Below, one piece after another: positions 11,601 to 22,192 of a stretch of DNA of 64,000 nt. The stretch covers positions 1 through 64,000 of the forward strand of contig JAAMXY010000859.1 of the NCBI GenBank assembly GCA_019677205.1, given 5' to 3'. Source of the stretch: Pinguiococcus pyrenoidosus (Eukaryota; Sar; Pinguiophyceae; Pinguiochrysidales; Pinguiochrysidaceae). Each line of letters opens with the position of its first letter. Within the stretch, counting starts at the first letter, position 1. The notes beneath the pieces were generated by a model. That model saw nothing but the letters and a program-made list of their open reading frames with translations. It was not told the DNA's origin and made no database searches. The translations under genes were made by a program, and so were the position numbers.

Positions 11601-14600
11601 ACCGTCATGTCATATCCGCTGCCGTCAACTATCGAAACACTCTCCACTACCGCCGTGACGACGCCGACCGCAGGGTTTGTCAATGAAGAGGACCCATCGA
11701 GTGTCTTGGGGACGATCTGGAAGATGTACGGTCCCGAGCGTGCGGCCAGGGGACTGCCGTCGCCGTTCCGCGTCACGGTGAGCAGCTGGGCGCTGCCAGT
11801 CACGGAGACGCCGCCGTCGAAAGGGAGGGACTCGGGGTCCCGCAGGCTGCCCTGTGGCAAGGTAAAGTTCGTATCCAGAGACAGCTGGATAGCCCCGTCT
11901 GACGGCAAGGCAGCATCTCCCAGTGTGAAGTTCAGCGTGAGCTCGACGGAGTTCGCGTTCGCAATTCGCGGTGACAGCGAAACACCAAGCTTGCTGCCAA
12001 ACGCCGTCGCAGAAAGCTGCGGCGGAGCAGGGAGCCGCTCCGGCTGATAGCTCGTCGTGACCTGCTCCCGCACTCGACCGTCCACGTCGTAGGTGGTAAA
12101 GGAAGCCAGCAGGGACGGGGACGCGGCGACACTGCTGGGGTTGATCACCCCGTCGAACGTGATCTCAATCGTACTGGAAGGATCGATTGTGGAACCGTCC
12201 CCGTTCCGGGTGACGTTGATGAGCGCCCCCACGCTCGCAATGCTGAAGGTTCCGATGCTGCCGCTTCCGCTGACCAGCGACCCGGTCGCGCTCGACGGGG
12301 ACCCCACCCCGTACCTAGGATCCAGTTCCACCTCGATGAAGCCGTCCGAGAGAAACGGCACCTTGTTCACAAAGCTCACTGTGTAGACTGCGTCGGTGAG
12401 GCTCGTGGACGTGTCCGTGGTGCTCGTGTTGAGATCTTGGGCCAACAAGGCCGGACTCACGGTGACCGCGGGCAGCTGCGAGTCCACGTGATACTCCGCC
12501 GACGCTTCGTCGATCACGAGCCCGTCGGCGGTCACCGTCTGCAGCAGCGGAAACGGAGACGTTGCTCCTGCAGTGTTGGGCATCACAAACTGCCCGAGCA
12601 GGGTAATGTTCACGGGGCTTCCCGACGCGGTGTCGTTGTGGCTTTGACCGCCCATGTCCGCCCGCGTGACGTTGATCGACGACGACGAGCTTGACACGTT
12701 GAAAGCGCTTTCCAGCAGGCCATCCCCTGACGCGGAGACGCTAGAGATCTCGCCGCTCAGGGACATCTCCGGCGGAAGCTGGATGATCACGGTGCCATTT
12801 CGTGGCCACGGGTTGCCCGGCGCGAAAAGGAGCTGCAGGCTCTGCTCGCCCGATTCTCCTGCGTACGGCCTGCTGAAAGTCGCCGAGGGATCCGGCTCGT
12901 AGAAGGCACCAGGTAGGAAGGTCGGAAACGTGAGCAGACTCGTTTCCGCCGCCGTCGCAGCCTCATAGTCGGACGCGTCCGACTTGGAGACGACCTCGAC
13001 ACGCTCCAAGGCTTCTGTCGAAGCGTAGGGCGGATTGGCGAAGCCGCTGATCTCAAACTCGATCGTGGAGCCAGCTGGCACGATCGAGCCGCCTGTTCGT
13101 TCTGCGCGAACTATGGTGGACCCACCGCTGTCCGTCGTGAGGCCGACGGTGAAGGAGCCATCGAGTCCAGCAGCTCGAGACAACGACCGGAAGCTGATGG
13201 CACCGGGCGCCAGAGAGAACGCGGGAGGAAACGCCACCTCGATCGCATAATCTGAAGTCATTGTGATCTCGTTCAGAGTCGCGGCAATCTGCACCGACAC
13301 GGAAGTCGCTCCGGCGATGCTCGAGTCTATGTTGGTAACGTTCGCCAGCAGAAGGAGCACCGTCGTGGGGTCTGCCGAGGGCGAAATCGATGGGGTCGCT
13401 GCCAGCCGCCGACGGGAAGAACGTTTAGACTTCGTTAAGGCAAGCTCCTCATCAACACTCGAAACGATTGGCTTGTGCACTCTACCCGTTGGGAAGCTGC
13501 TGGGGGTGTTGGTGGGAGGCGTTGTCGGCTGCTGGCTGGGTTTCACCGTCGGTGGAAGGCTTGGGTGCGCTGAAGAGGACAATCGCGCACGGTAGATCGA
13601 GGCCGCGTCAGTTGGTCCACGCTCACGTAGCTTTCTCTTGCTTCCAACGTACCAGACGGACGGAGCGACGGCAACGGGCTTGGCGCCGGGCTCGGTGGCA
13701 AGCTCGGAGACAAAGTCGGTCTGGAGGTTGGGCGACCTGGCGGCAGAGGAAAGAGAAGGCTTGTCAGGATGCTCTTTCCAATTTTCCTCAGATGCTCGAG
13801 ATGGCCTACCGCTGGGGCTGCTGGACGGGCCGCTGGTTGGCACGGCAGACGGGTGCTTGGTTGGCGGCGTCGTCGGTGATGAGCTCGGACGAACTGGCAT
13901 GGGCAACATCGAGATCAGCCGAGATGAGATGCCAGGTTTCAGAGATCCTCGTATCACGTCCATCCTACCGCTCGGCTGCGTTGTGGGTCTTTGGGTAGGG
14001 CCGCCGGTTGGAAGCGCGCTTGGACGACTGCTTGGTCCCGTGGTGGGAAGAACTGCAACGCGAGAAACGTGTCAGGGCGCCCCTCGACTTTGCTCTGATC
14101 CATGGCATCTGCTTCGTTTTCTCATCTCACCGCTGGGGACGCTTGTTGGTTTGCGGCTCGGCGCCCCGCTTGGTGCCACAGAGGGAGACTGGGAAGGCTT
14201 CCCTGGAAGGACCCGCTGTCAAGCACCATGGTGGCAAGCCCGTGACCCAAGACGAGCTCGTACCTGTGGGTTGACTACTCGGCTTGCTCGTCGGTTTCTG
14301 GCTTGGGGCAGCTAACGAACAAGGCTTTTCGTCACTCCTCGTCCTTCTCCACTTGCGGGGTCCGGAAGAAGGGTCTTACCACTTGGGCCAGAGCTTGGCT
14401 TGTGACTCGGCGACATGCTCGGCTTCCTTGACGGCGATCGCGACGGAGAATCTATGGAGTCGCGCTGAGTACCCGCTGTCTCCGCCGCTTTCGCCTCGCT
14501 GGGAATTCACAATGTACCTGACGGCGATCCGCTCGGTCGATCTGTTGGATGGCTGCTGGGCGCACCTGAGGGAGCCAAGGTTGAATAAAACGCGCCGACA

Positions 14601-15125
14601 AAGCTGCACCGGAGCCGCCGATGAGGAGCAACGCTTACCACTTGGCCGGCTGGTCGGCTTTCCACTCGGCGCGATGGATGGCGAATCTGTGGTTTTCGTC
14701 CACGGCGTAAGGCGCTTACCAATGTACGCGCCAGAAGCCTCTGGTGCCTGGTGCCTCACCTGTTGGTCGGCCGCTTGGGGACGCTGAGGGGCGGATCGTG
14801 GGCCTCACGGAGGGCGCGTGGCTCGGGCCTGGGCGGAAAGCCATGGCGCATCCTCAGCTTTTGGTTACAGAGGACCGGGTTTCTCCTTGTCTTACTCCTG
14901 CAACGTACCGCTGGAGGGCGCTGCCGATGGCACCGCAGTGGCCTGCTGTAAAGTGGCCAAGAGAAGCAATCCCAGGAGCAGCGCCTCGGTGATTCGAAGG
15001 CGCCATTTGAACCTCAAGGCGCACCAGAAGCTCTGAGGGAGCCCGGCTCGCTTCTCCAGCTTGTTTCCCTTCTCTTCTCTCTTTCGTGCCAAGCTCAAGG
15101 TCGGCGACCTTCTCTGGCGCTTCAT
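1..15125 (-). CDS. Giant secreted/surface cysteine-rich protein (GCC2/GCC3-type repeats), 3' end outside window
   Basis: Twelve exons: 14909-15125, 14760-14828, 14639-14686, 14518-14565, 14380-14451, 14264-14311, 14131-14202, 13969-14052, 13810-13893, 13653-13736, 13486-13569, and 1-13398 running off the left edge. All junctions are GT-AG and phase 1. More than 4700 residues are encoded. Exon 1 carries a hydrophobic stretch (LLLGLLLLATLQQATA) read as a signal peptide. Exons 2-11 encode PSxx/PTxx repeats. The last exon first encodes about 1100 residues of beta-sandwich-like repeats with many N-x-S/T sites, then two Calx-beta-like units (about 10050-10600), then over 3300 residues of repeats such as CPAGYYCPEGT, resembling the ephrin-receptor-like GCC2/GCC3 family. 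The codon frame is constant, with no stop found from 13398 to 1. An adhesive or cell-covering role is inference. The start at 15125 is the nearest in-frame ATG and leaves an unusually long stretch before the signal peptide, so it is uncertain. Confidence 0.85.
10620..13398 (-). other. Beta-sandwich-like repeat region of the giant protein
   Basis: About five or six units of roughly 130-150 residues follow one another. Each contains motifs of the kind LPSDGxIxxxL near the start, then VTRNGDGSxI, and a closing IxNPSS segment; for example ALPSDGAIQLSLD, FLSDGFIEVELD and PLPSDGIISFEVP. Alternating hydrophobic residues, Gly/Asn/Ser/Thr richness and many sequons point to extracellular Ig- or cadherin-like beta domains. 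I do not recognise a named family. Cysteine is almost absent here, in sharp contrast with the adjoining cysteine-rich region. Confidence 0.6.
13486..14828 (-). other. Array of ten symmetric phase-1 mini-exons encoding PSxx/PTxx linker
   Basis: Ten consecutive exons of 69, 48, 48, 72, 48, 72, 84, 84, 84 and 84 nt are separated by introns of roughly 60-100 nt. Every exon starts with the last two bases of a codon and ends with the first base G of the next, so each can be skipped or duplicated without a frame change. Apart from the 69-nt exon, all lengths are multiples of 12 nt, that is whole numbers of four-residue units (PSxx or PTxx). Typical peptides are APSSHPTDRPSGSPSG and RPTSRPTLSPSLPPSP. 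Donors are GTAAG/GTGAG/GTACG-like and acceptors CAG/TAG. Confidence 0.85.
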
Positions 15126-16771
15126 GTCTTCTCGGTTGGCCTTCGTGCGGCGCCGCGCCGCGCGCGCTGCGCTTCGCCGGGGCCGGGGCTTGTGCATCGT
15201 CTGGGCCACGCCGGCCGCCACGAAGTCTGCATCTGTGCGGCAGCGGCGCCGATTTCTCTTCGCAGATCCGCCACCACTGCACTCTTTCGCCTGCGTGCAT
15301 GAAATATCTGCAGGAAAGCGCCCTCGAAAGTAGTGCCCGTCGCCGATGCGACTCATTGTGCTTCTTCCTGTCCCCTGGGAGTGCGCTACCGCGCTGCTCT
15401 GAGGAAAGATCTGGCTCCACGTGCAGACGAGAGGGACCGCCCGGCTCGAGCGCCGCAGGAAAAAGGTCTTCTCCTGGCCAGGTCGCGGCATTTGAAGCCG
15501 GCCGAAGCTTTGGCGCGAAAAAGTCCGCGACGCGAGCTTTCCGGACTTTGAAATGACCAATGGCAGCTCGGCGGCGTTGCGTTGATTGGTCAAAATTGGA
15601 AAACGATCTTGTAGTGAACGGATTCTACCGTACATCAGGCAAAGAAATTCATGACAGTTGTCAGGAACTCGAATATGTGCCGTTGTATGGGCAAAGTGAG
15701 AATATGAGGAATACTGTACTACGGTGTAGTACTGAGGTACATGGGTTGTGTCGCGTTCGGCGACGGCTCGCTCGAACGACACGAACGACACGAACGACAC
15801 GAACGACACGAACAACACGAACGACACGAACGACACGGACGACACGAACGACACCGGCTTTGCTAGCAAAGCTGGCCTGGCTTCCCGGGTTTCGCCTGGC
15901 TGCGGCGTCCCATGCATGCATCTGCTTGGGCGGCGCGCCTGCGACGGCGCGGCTTGCGGCTTGCACTTCAGCCAGGTTGAGTGTGAAGAGCGAGGTTTTA
16001 ATTGCCTGTTTGGCTGGCATGGGCAGCGCTGCGCGTAGTACTGAGACGTGCGTTGGTCTCACCAGGCAGCGAGGCAGGATTTCTTGGCCGCGGCGGAGCG
16101 ACGCGCGGCTTCTTCCGTCAATGGCAAATGGCGCGGTTCGGCGTGTCCCTCACCTTGCCAGCCAACGGGAGGCGTTTGCCGCGACGGCCTACTGTTATGG
16201 ACACTGATTCGCTCACTGTTACACTGTTGTCGTGTTTGGCACGAATTTTGACCATTTCAACGGTTCCCTGACAACTCAATGGCGTCGCGTAGTTCTGGAG
16301 TTGAAGGAATCTGACGCCGGATCTTTGAATACAACAGCGTGAAAGATTGCTGTCGCGTTCCATCAAAGTTTGGTCTGACCACCAATGGACTACCGGTATG
16401 GAAGACCCAGAACACCTCGAAAGTTCTTTTCTGCCACGCGGTGGTCGCTTTCATGCCCAGTGGCGCGCGCAAGCGGAATTTGCCGTCGACAGATGACATC
16501 ATCTCTCAACCCGATTGAGCGAAGGATCAATTCTTGAGCTGCTCATTGGCTCCTGATGGATTCTGTTCTCACCATTTCCGACAGTTCTTGACGCGCCCAT
16601 ACCACGGCTCAACGCCCACACTCGACGTCGTTCCTCGCCCCAAACAATGATTCGATTCCGGCGCATCGTTCCTATCCCCGCGAACCATCGAACGAGGCGC
16701 CGCTTCGGCTTTCCCGCCTTGTCCGGCCGCCGCTGGCCGCCCATCGCTGCGCGTGCTCGACTCGCGCCGAC
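15126..16771. other. Intergenic region between two divergent genes
   Basis: This 1.6-kb stretch lies between the 5' ends of the giant gene (minus) and the myosin (plus). I see no convincing coding exon. It holds a 9-bp minisatellite (15773-15855). It may contain 5' UTRs, or a true first exon of the giant gene if the start at 15125 is wrong. Confidence 0.5.
15773..15855. repeat. 9-bp minisatellite
   Basis: About nine tandem copies of the unit acgaacgac occur with two or three single-base variants (aacaac, cggacg). The length is a multiple of three, so open frames run through it on both strands, encoding NDT repeats or valine-rich repeats. These are repeat artefacts rather than genes. Confidence 0.9.
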
Positions 16772-19700
16772 ATGGAGCCGGACACGCTCGTCTGGCTCCG
16801 CGACACCGTCGGAGATGAGGCGTGGCTGGCGGGGAAGATCGTGTCGCGGGTAAGCTTGTGGTTTGTCGAGCCCGCTTCCGCGGCCCTCGCTCACACGCGC
16901 CCTGCGCCGAACTTGCGCCGCAGTTCGAGTTCGGCGCGACGCGCGACAGCCTCGGCTTTCAGGACTTCAGCGTGCTGCTGGAGAATGGAGAGACGCGCCA
17001 GGTCACGCTCTTCGAGCAGGACAACCTCGAGCTGCGCAGCGCCAAGGACAGCGCGCTCGTTGAGGACCTCATCGAGCTCACGTTCCTCCACGAACCCGCC
17101 ATCCTCCACACGCTGCGCCAGCGCTTCAAGGCGGGGCAGATCTACACGTTCACGGGCCCCGTGCTGCTCGCCGTGAACCCGTTCCGCCAGCTGCCGCTCT
17201 ACGACGATGAGACGCTCGGGACGTACTACAACGCCGGGCTGCTGCGCAGCCAAGGGATGACCGATCTGACGGAGAAGATGAGCCCGCACGTGTTTGCCGT
17301 GGCGGACAACGCGTACCGCGCCATGATGGACGTCATCCTGGACAAGGTCCTGTCCGCCAAGATGAACCAGGCCGTGCTGATCTCCGGCGAGTCCGGCGCG
17401 GGCAAGACCGAGTCCACCAAGTTCGTCATGAGGTACTTGACGGTCGTCGGCAACACCAAGGGCTCCTCCGACTTCAAGGTCGGCTCCGTGACCGACCGCG
17501 TCCTCAAGTCCAACCCGATCCTCGAGGCCTTCGGCAACGCCGGCACCGCCAGGAACTCCAACTCGTCTCGTTTCGGCAAGTACATCGAGCTGCTCTTCGA
17601 CTCCGGCGGCAGCCTCTGCGGCGCCAAGATCGAGACCTATCTCCTGGAGAAGGCTCGCCTGACCTCGCAGAATCCGGGGGAGCGCTGCTTCCACATGCTG
17701 TACCAGCTCACGTGCCAGCGCAGCGGGCGAGTCTTCGAGAAGTTCGGCGTCTCCGCGAAGACGCTCGCCCTGCGGCCTCCCGAGCAGTTTCGATACATCA
17801 ACCAGGGCGGCATCTTCCAGATCAACGGCGTCGACGACTTCGAAGGCCTGCGAGAGACCCAGATCGCCATGGACGTCCTGGACTTCTCCAAGCAGGAGCA
17901 GACCGAACTGCTCCACCTCGTCGCCGGTGTGCTCCAGCTCGGGGAGATCTCCTTCAGGGACACCTTCAGCAACGGCGTCGAGGCGTGCGACATTGCCGAC
18001 GCGAGTGAAGCGCACGAGGCCATGTCCACCGCCTGCCGACTGCTCGGAGTGGCGCACAACGTCCTCTGGGACACGCTGACCTTGCGGCAGATCCACGTCC
18101 ACGGCGAGATGGTCGCGACCCCGAAGACGGCGTCGCAGGCCGTGGATGCCTGCGCGTCCCTCGCCAAGGCCATCTACGTCAAGCTCTTCGCCTGGGTCGT
18201 GGCCAAGATCAACCGGAGCATCGCCCTCGAGCAGACCAAGGACGCCTTCGCCTCGATCGGCGTCTTGGACATCTTCGGCTTCGAGTCGTTCGAGACGAAC
18301 TCCTTCGAGCAGCTGTGCATCAACTTTGCGAACGAAACGCTGCAGCAGCATTTCAACCAGTTCATCTTCAAGCTCGAGCAGGAGGAGTACGAGCGCGAAG
18401 GCATCGAGTGGTCGTTCATCACCTTCCCGGACAACCAGCAGTGCCTGGCGCTGATTCGAGGCCGGCCCAACGGCATCTTCGCGCAGTTGGAGGACGAGAC
18501 GATCCTCGGATCGCGGGGCAACGACAACAGCTTCGTGACGCGCATGTACCAGAAGAAGGATGCGAAGCAAGCGTCCTACGACAAGCTCTTCGCGGCGAAC
18601 GGCAGGCAGCGGCGGGACCTCAAGTTCAGCTTGACGCACTACGCGGGGGCCGTCGTCTACGATGCTCACGGCTTCGTTCTGAAGAACAAGGACGAACTGC
18701 CCAACGAGGCCGTGGCGATCTTCACGAGCTCGTCGCACAAGACCCTGCGCGATGCTCACGCGCTGACCGAAGCGGGGGCCGCCGAGCCAAACGCGTCCGA
18801 CCGAAGGTCGTCGTCGAGGTCCAGGAGAGCCAGGGCGCCCAAGTCGATCAGCGCTCAGTTCAGCGGCCAGCTCCGCGCGCTGATGACCAAGCTCGAGGAA
18901 TGCGCCCCGCATTTCATTCGCTGCATCAAGCCCAACGAGCGCTTCTCCGCGGCGGCCTTCGAGAAGCCCAAGGTCGTCAATCAGCTTCGATACAGTGGGG
19001 TCCTGGAGGCCGTGAGGCTGGCGCGCAGCGGCTTCCAGGTCAGGTATCCCCACGCCGACTTCTATGAGCACTACCGCGTCCTCCTCGTGGGCTCCCCGGG
19101 CGCCATCGGCATGCCCTGGGAGGCGTCCGACCGTATGGCGCAGGCCCGCGACCAGTGCTCGCTGCTGATTGACTCGGTGTATGAGGACATGTGCGCGGAG
19201 AGGGACTCCTATGACGCGCGCGTCAGGGGCGCTCCGGGCGACGCGCCGACGTCCCACAGACGGAACTCGAGTACCGGTCATTGGCGCCGAGGATCGAGCT
19301 CCGGAGGCATGCTGGGTCTGATGCCCGTCTTCAAGTTCGAGCGGAGGGAGGTGCAGCTGGGGCACACCAAGGTTTTCATGCGGCGCGGAGCATATGACAT
19401 CCTGGAGAGTGCGCGTACGAAGCTCGTCGCCAAGGTCCGCCTGCTACAGGCGATGATCCGGGGGTGGAGGCAGAAGCGCATGTATCAAGCGATGAAGACC
19501 ATAGCCCGAGCAACGCAGAGCTTCGTTCGGCGGATGCAGCTCCGCGAGATGATTCGCGAGGCACGCAGGCTGCCGTCGGTCCTTCGCCTCCAGGCCTTCA
19601 CGCGCGGTGTCGTTGCCCGCAAGAGGTACCTTCGGCTCCTTTCCGCCGTCAAGGCGCTGCAGAGGAAGCAGAGGCAGATCATCCAGAAGCGGGTCGCGGA

Positions 19701-21414
19701 GCAGCACTTGAAGTTCGAGAAGGCGGTGGTGACGCTACAGGGCCGAGTACGCAAGATGATCTCCCGCCGGACTTTCGAGCTGCTCCGGGAGGAGGCAGAT
19801 CGGGATGTGGATGTCGACGAGTCGGACCGGCGATCCATTGAAATTCTGCAGCTCCAGGTGCAAGCGGCACGGAGCTCGTCGGAGAGGAGGATCCGCGAGC
19901 ATGAAGAAGGCGCGCAGATCTCGAGGCAGGTGCTGGAGCGGCAGATGGCGATCATTCGCCAGTGGAAGGAGAAGTTCGAGAAGGCCGAGAGCGACAAGAA
20001 GAAGCTTGCAAGGGCCCTGGACGAGATGCGCCAGCGACTCGAGAGCGAGGAGAGGAGGCCACCGTCCTCCCGGCTCCGTGGCACGGCACGGGGGCGAAGC
20101 GCGGTGCGCACCCCCAGAGGCGAGCGCAGCCAGTCCTTGCCGCCGCAGGCGGAAGAGGCGCGGGAAGAGCAAGTCCCGGCCTCGGTGCGGGGAAGGTCGA
20201 TGTCGCCAAGCGGGCGGTACTCTCGGTCCTTCCTGCAGCCCGTCGACGCCCCGCCTCTTTCGCTCACCGAGGATACCGACGCCGACAGTGCCACCGTAAG
20301 CAGCACTGGAGCACAGGAGGCCAAGTCTGGAGAGGGCGGGGCGAACCTTGGCGGCACGCAGTTCGCCATGCCTTCCTTGAAGCCTCATCCTGCCTGGGCG
20401 TGGTTCGAGCAGTTCATCGTGTCCAGCAGGCTCGTGCTGCATCTCTTCTCCAGTGCCTTCCGCGAAGGCGTGCACTGCACCGTGTCGCTGACCGAGGAAG
20501 GCGGTGTTCCCCGGTTGGCCTTCCAGCGGTTCTCGTCGAGACGCGAGCGGGTTCTGCTGCAAGCCTTCTTCTCGCGGAACATCCCAGCCATCCCCATTGT
20601 CCACATTCAGAGCATCGCCGTTGGCCATTCCCAACTCTACGGCATGTCTGGCAGCGACACGAACAGCTTCGTGACTCTCACCGTCGAGGGCTCGACCGGC
20701 GGCCCACAAGAGATCGTGATTGGCTTCGCACGCCCCGGAGACAACCAGACTTTCCTCCGTGCCGTGGCGAACATCGTCACCGCAGCATCCGAGGTGCAAC
20801 CGAGGCGCCACTCAACGCCAGCACTGGAGGGACGTGGCGACCGCTCTATGCTTGCGGACGGTGGCCTGGCCGCTGACAGAAGCCGTGCCAGAACCGAGGC
20901 TGATGCCTTCAGCGCCCTGCGCATGGCTCCCTCCGATGAATTCAAGGACGAGGTCTCCGACTACGGTCCGCTGCCGTCCATCGCCGAAGAGGACTCGATT
21001 CTCTCCGATGCGGACGCGCCGGGCGCGTATCAGCAGCACCACTTGATGCGGGAGATCTACCGAGTTCGCCAGTATGCGGAAGCGCTCGAGAGGGAGCGAG
21101 CGGCGCTTCAGTCGAAGATCATTCAGCAGGATGAGACCATGCTGGACAACAATGATCGGCTGAGGGAGGTCAGGTGCCAAAGTCGCCGAAAGGAGGAGCG
21201 GCAACAGGAGGAGAACGAGCAGCTGTCTGCGGAGATCCAGGAGCTGCGAAAGCAGCTGGAGACGAAGGAGAAGACGGTCAAGAACAACACTCGCGTGCGA
21301 ATGAGGCTCGGCAAGCGAATCGAGGAACTCGAAAGCGAAAAAGCGGAGTACAAACGTCAAATGACTCGGTTCGCCAGGGAGAATCAGCAGCTACTCCGCG
21401 ATGCCACAGGCTGA
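16772..21414 (+). CDS. Unconventional myosin with IQ neck, coiled coils and PH-like tail
   Basis: Actin-based motor of about 1522 residues. Exons 16772-16849 and 16924-21414 join in phase 0 across a 74-nt intron. The N-terminal 26 residues (VWLRDTVGDEAW) resemble the myosin SH3-like start. The motor domain shows the P-loop GESGAGKTESTKF (about residue 181), switch I NSNSSRFGKYIEL, the relay/switch II region DIFGFESFETNSFEQLCINF and LRYSGVLEAVRL. From about residue 855 several IQ-like motifs follow (LLQAMIRGWRQKRM, LRLQAFTRGVVARKR, TLQGRVRKMISRR), then coiled coil (about 995-1060), a Ser/Arg-rich segment, a possible PH-like fold (about 1180-1315, ending IGFARPGDNQTFLRAV) and a C-terminal coiled coil (about 1400-1520). 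The class is not assigned; the tail suggests membrane binding, which is inference. Confidence 0.95.
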
Positions 21415-21904
21415 TTCTCGCCGATGCTAGACGCTCGCAACATTCTTTTAGTTTTCTCCGATACCAAGCGGGCGCCAGCTGCGCTGCCGGATATCGTCCC
21501 CCCAAGTCTTTCTATAAAGTCCGTCCTTGCCTTCAAGGTCTGCCGGAGCAGTCCCCTATGTTTTCTTTGCAGGACTGAGTAGTCGCCAGCGTACACATCG
21601 ACACGAAATGAAGGTGGCCGGGAAGTCGATAAGTCTTCGATGCTGAAGGTTGTAGAAAGCTGTCAGCTGGCTTAGGGAGGCGTGCGCCTTGTAAAAACTG
21701 ATAAGTAGTCGTCGCATACGAAGTTCCGGAAAGGGAAGGGGCTTTCTCGCCCTCCACAGGATAGTAAATTAGCTGCGTCCCGAAGATGGAGGCTGACCAC
21801 AGTTGTAGAAAGATGAAAAAGACGAGAGGAAAAGAGAGTGGCTTGCCAGAGAAATTGTTTCTTACCTAGCTTCGGGCTTATGTCTCGGCTTCATTCTGGC
21901 AGCA
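21415..21904. other. Intergenic, no feature recognised
   Basis: This stretch follows the myosin stop codon and precedes, on the opposite strand, a sulfotransferase-like fragment. No exon, repeat or RNA gene was seen. It probably contains the myosin 3' UTR. Confidence 0.5.
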
Positions 21905-22192
21905 TCAGTATTCGTAGGGGCCCGGCCTTCCGCCCAGCAGCTCCGACAGGTTCGTATTTCGTGCGTCGTAGTACTGCCTCAAGCGCTGGAGATCATCCCC
22001 GTGAAAGAGCTTGCTCACGTTGATTCGCGCGGGCCGGGTAAAGGCGCCGTGCTTCGCGGTCAGAAACTTCTCCTGGAAATCAGGGCATTCACCAGACGCG
22101 TCCGCAAGGCCGACGCAGCGAAGCATCCGCTGCACGGCCTCGTATGTGTTGCCGTAGAGCTCCGAAGATCTCACCATGCAGCAGTAGGGCAT
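21905..22192 (-). pseudogene. Sulfotransferase-like C-terminal fragment
   Basis: A 95-residue frame ending at 21905 contains SELYGNTYEAVQRMLRCVGL and then LQRLRQYYDARNTNLSELLG. This spacing is typical of the C-terminus of Sulfotransfer-type enzymes: a strand plus (S/E)DLxxNPxxxxxxxLxFLG, then a terminal helix ending ...YxPxNxxLxxLLG. The upstream part that should hold the PAPS-binding sites is not present in the same frame. The neighbouring frame up to 22391 is open but shows no sulfotransferase motif, and no convincing splice junction restores one. It is probably a decayed or truncated gene; an unrecognised multi-exon gene is possible. Confidence 0.35.

Noticed and set aside
13263-14340. Plus-strand frames rich in PLGxLVGxxLG over the mini-exons
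   Set aside because: They are the complement of the PSxx/PTxx exons. The minus-strand reading gives consistent splice sites and phases; the plus reading does not.
15773-15855. Possible CRISPR-like or centromeric repeat
   Set aside because: The unit is 9 bp with no spacers, in a eukaryotic intergenic region, so it is a simple minisatellite.
15560-16207. 215-codon plus frame and matching minus frames over the 9-bp minisatellite
   Set aside because: They are open only because the repeat length is a multiple of three; the flanks show no coding signal.
16891-19365. 824-codon minus-strand open frame opposite the myosin motor domain
   Set aside because: The plus frame has every myosin motif. The minus frame is a GC-rich antisense shadow with Leu/Gly/Arg bias.
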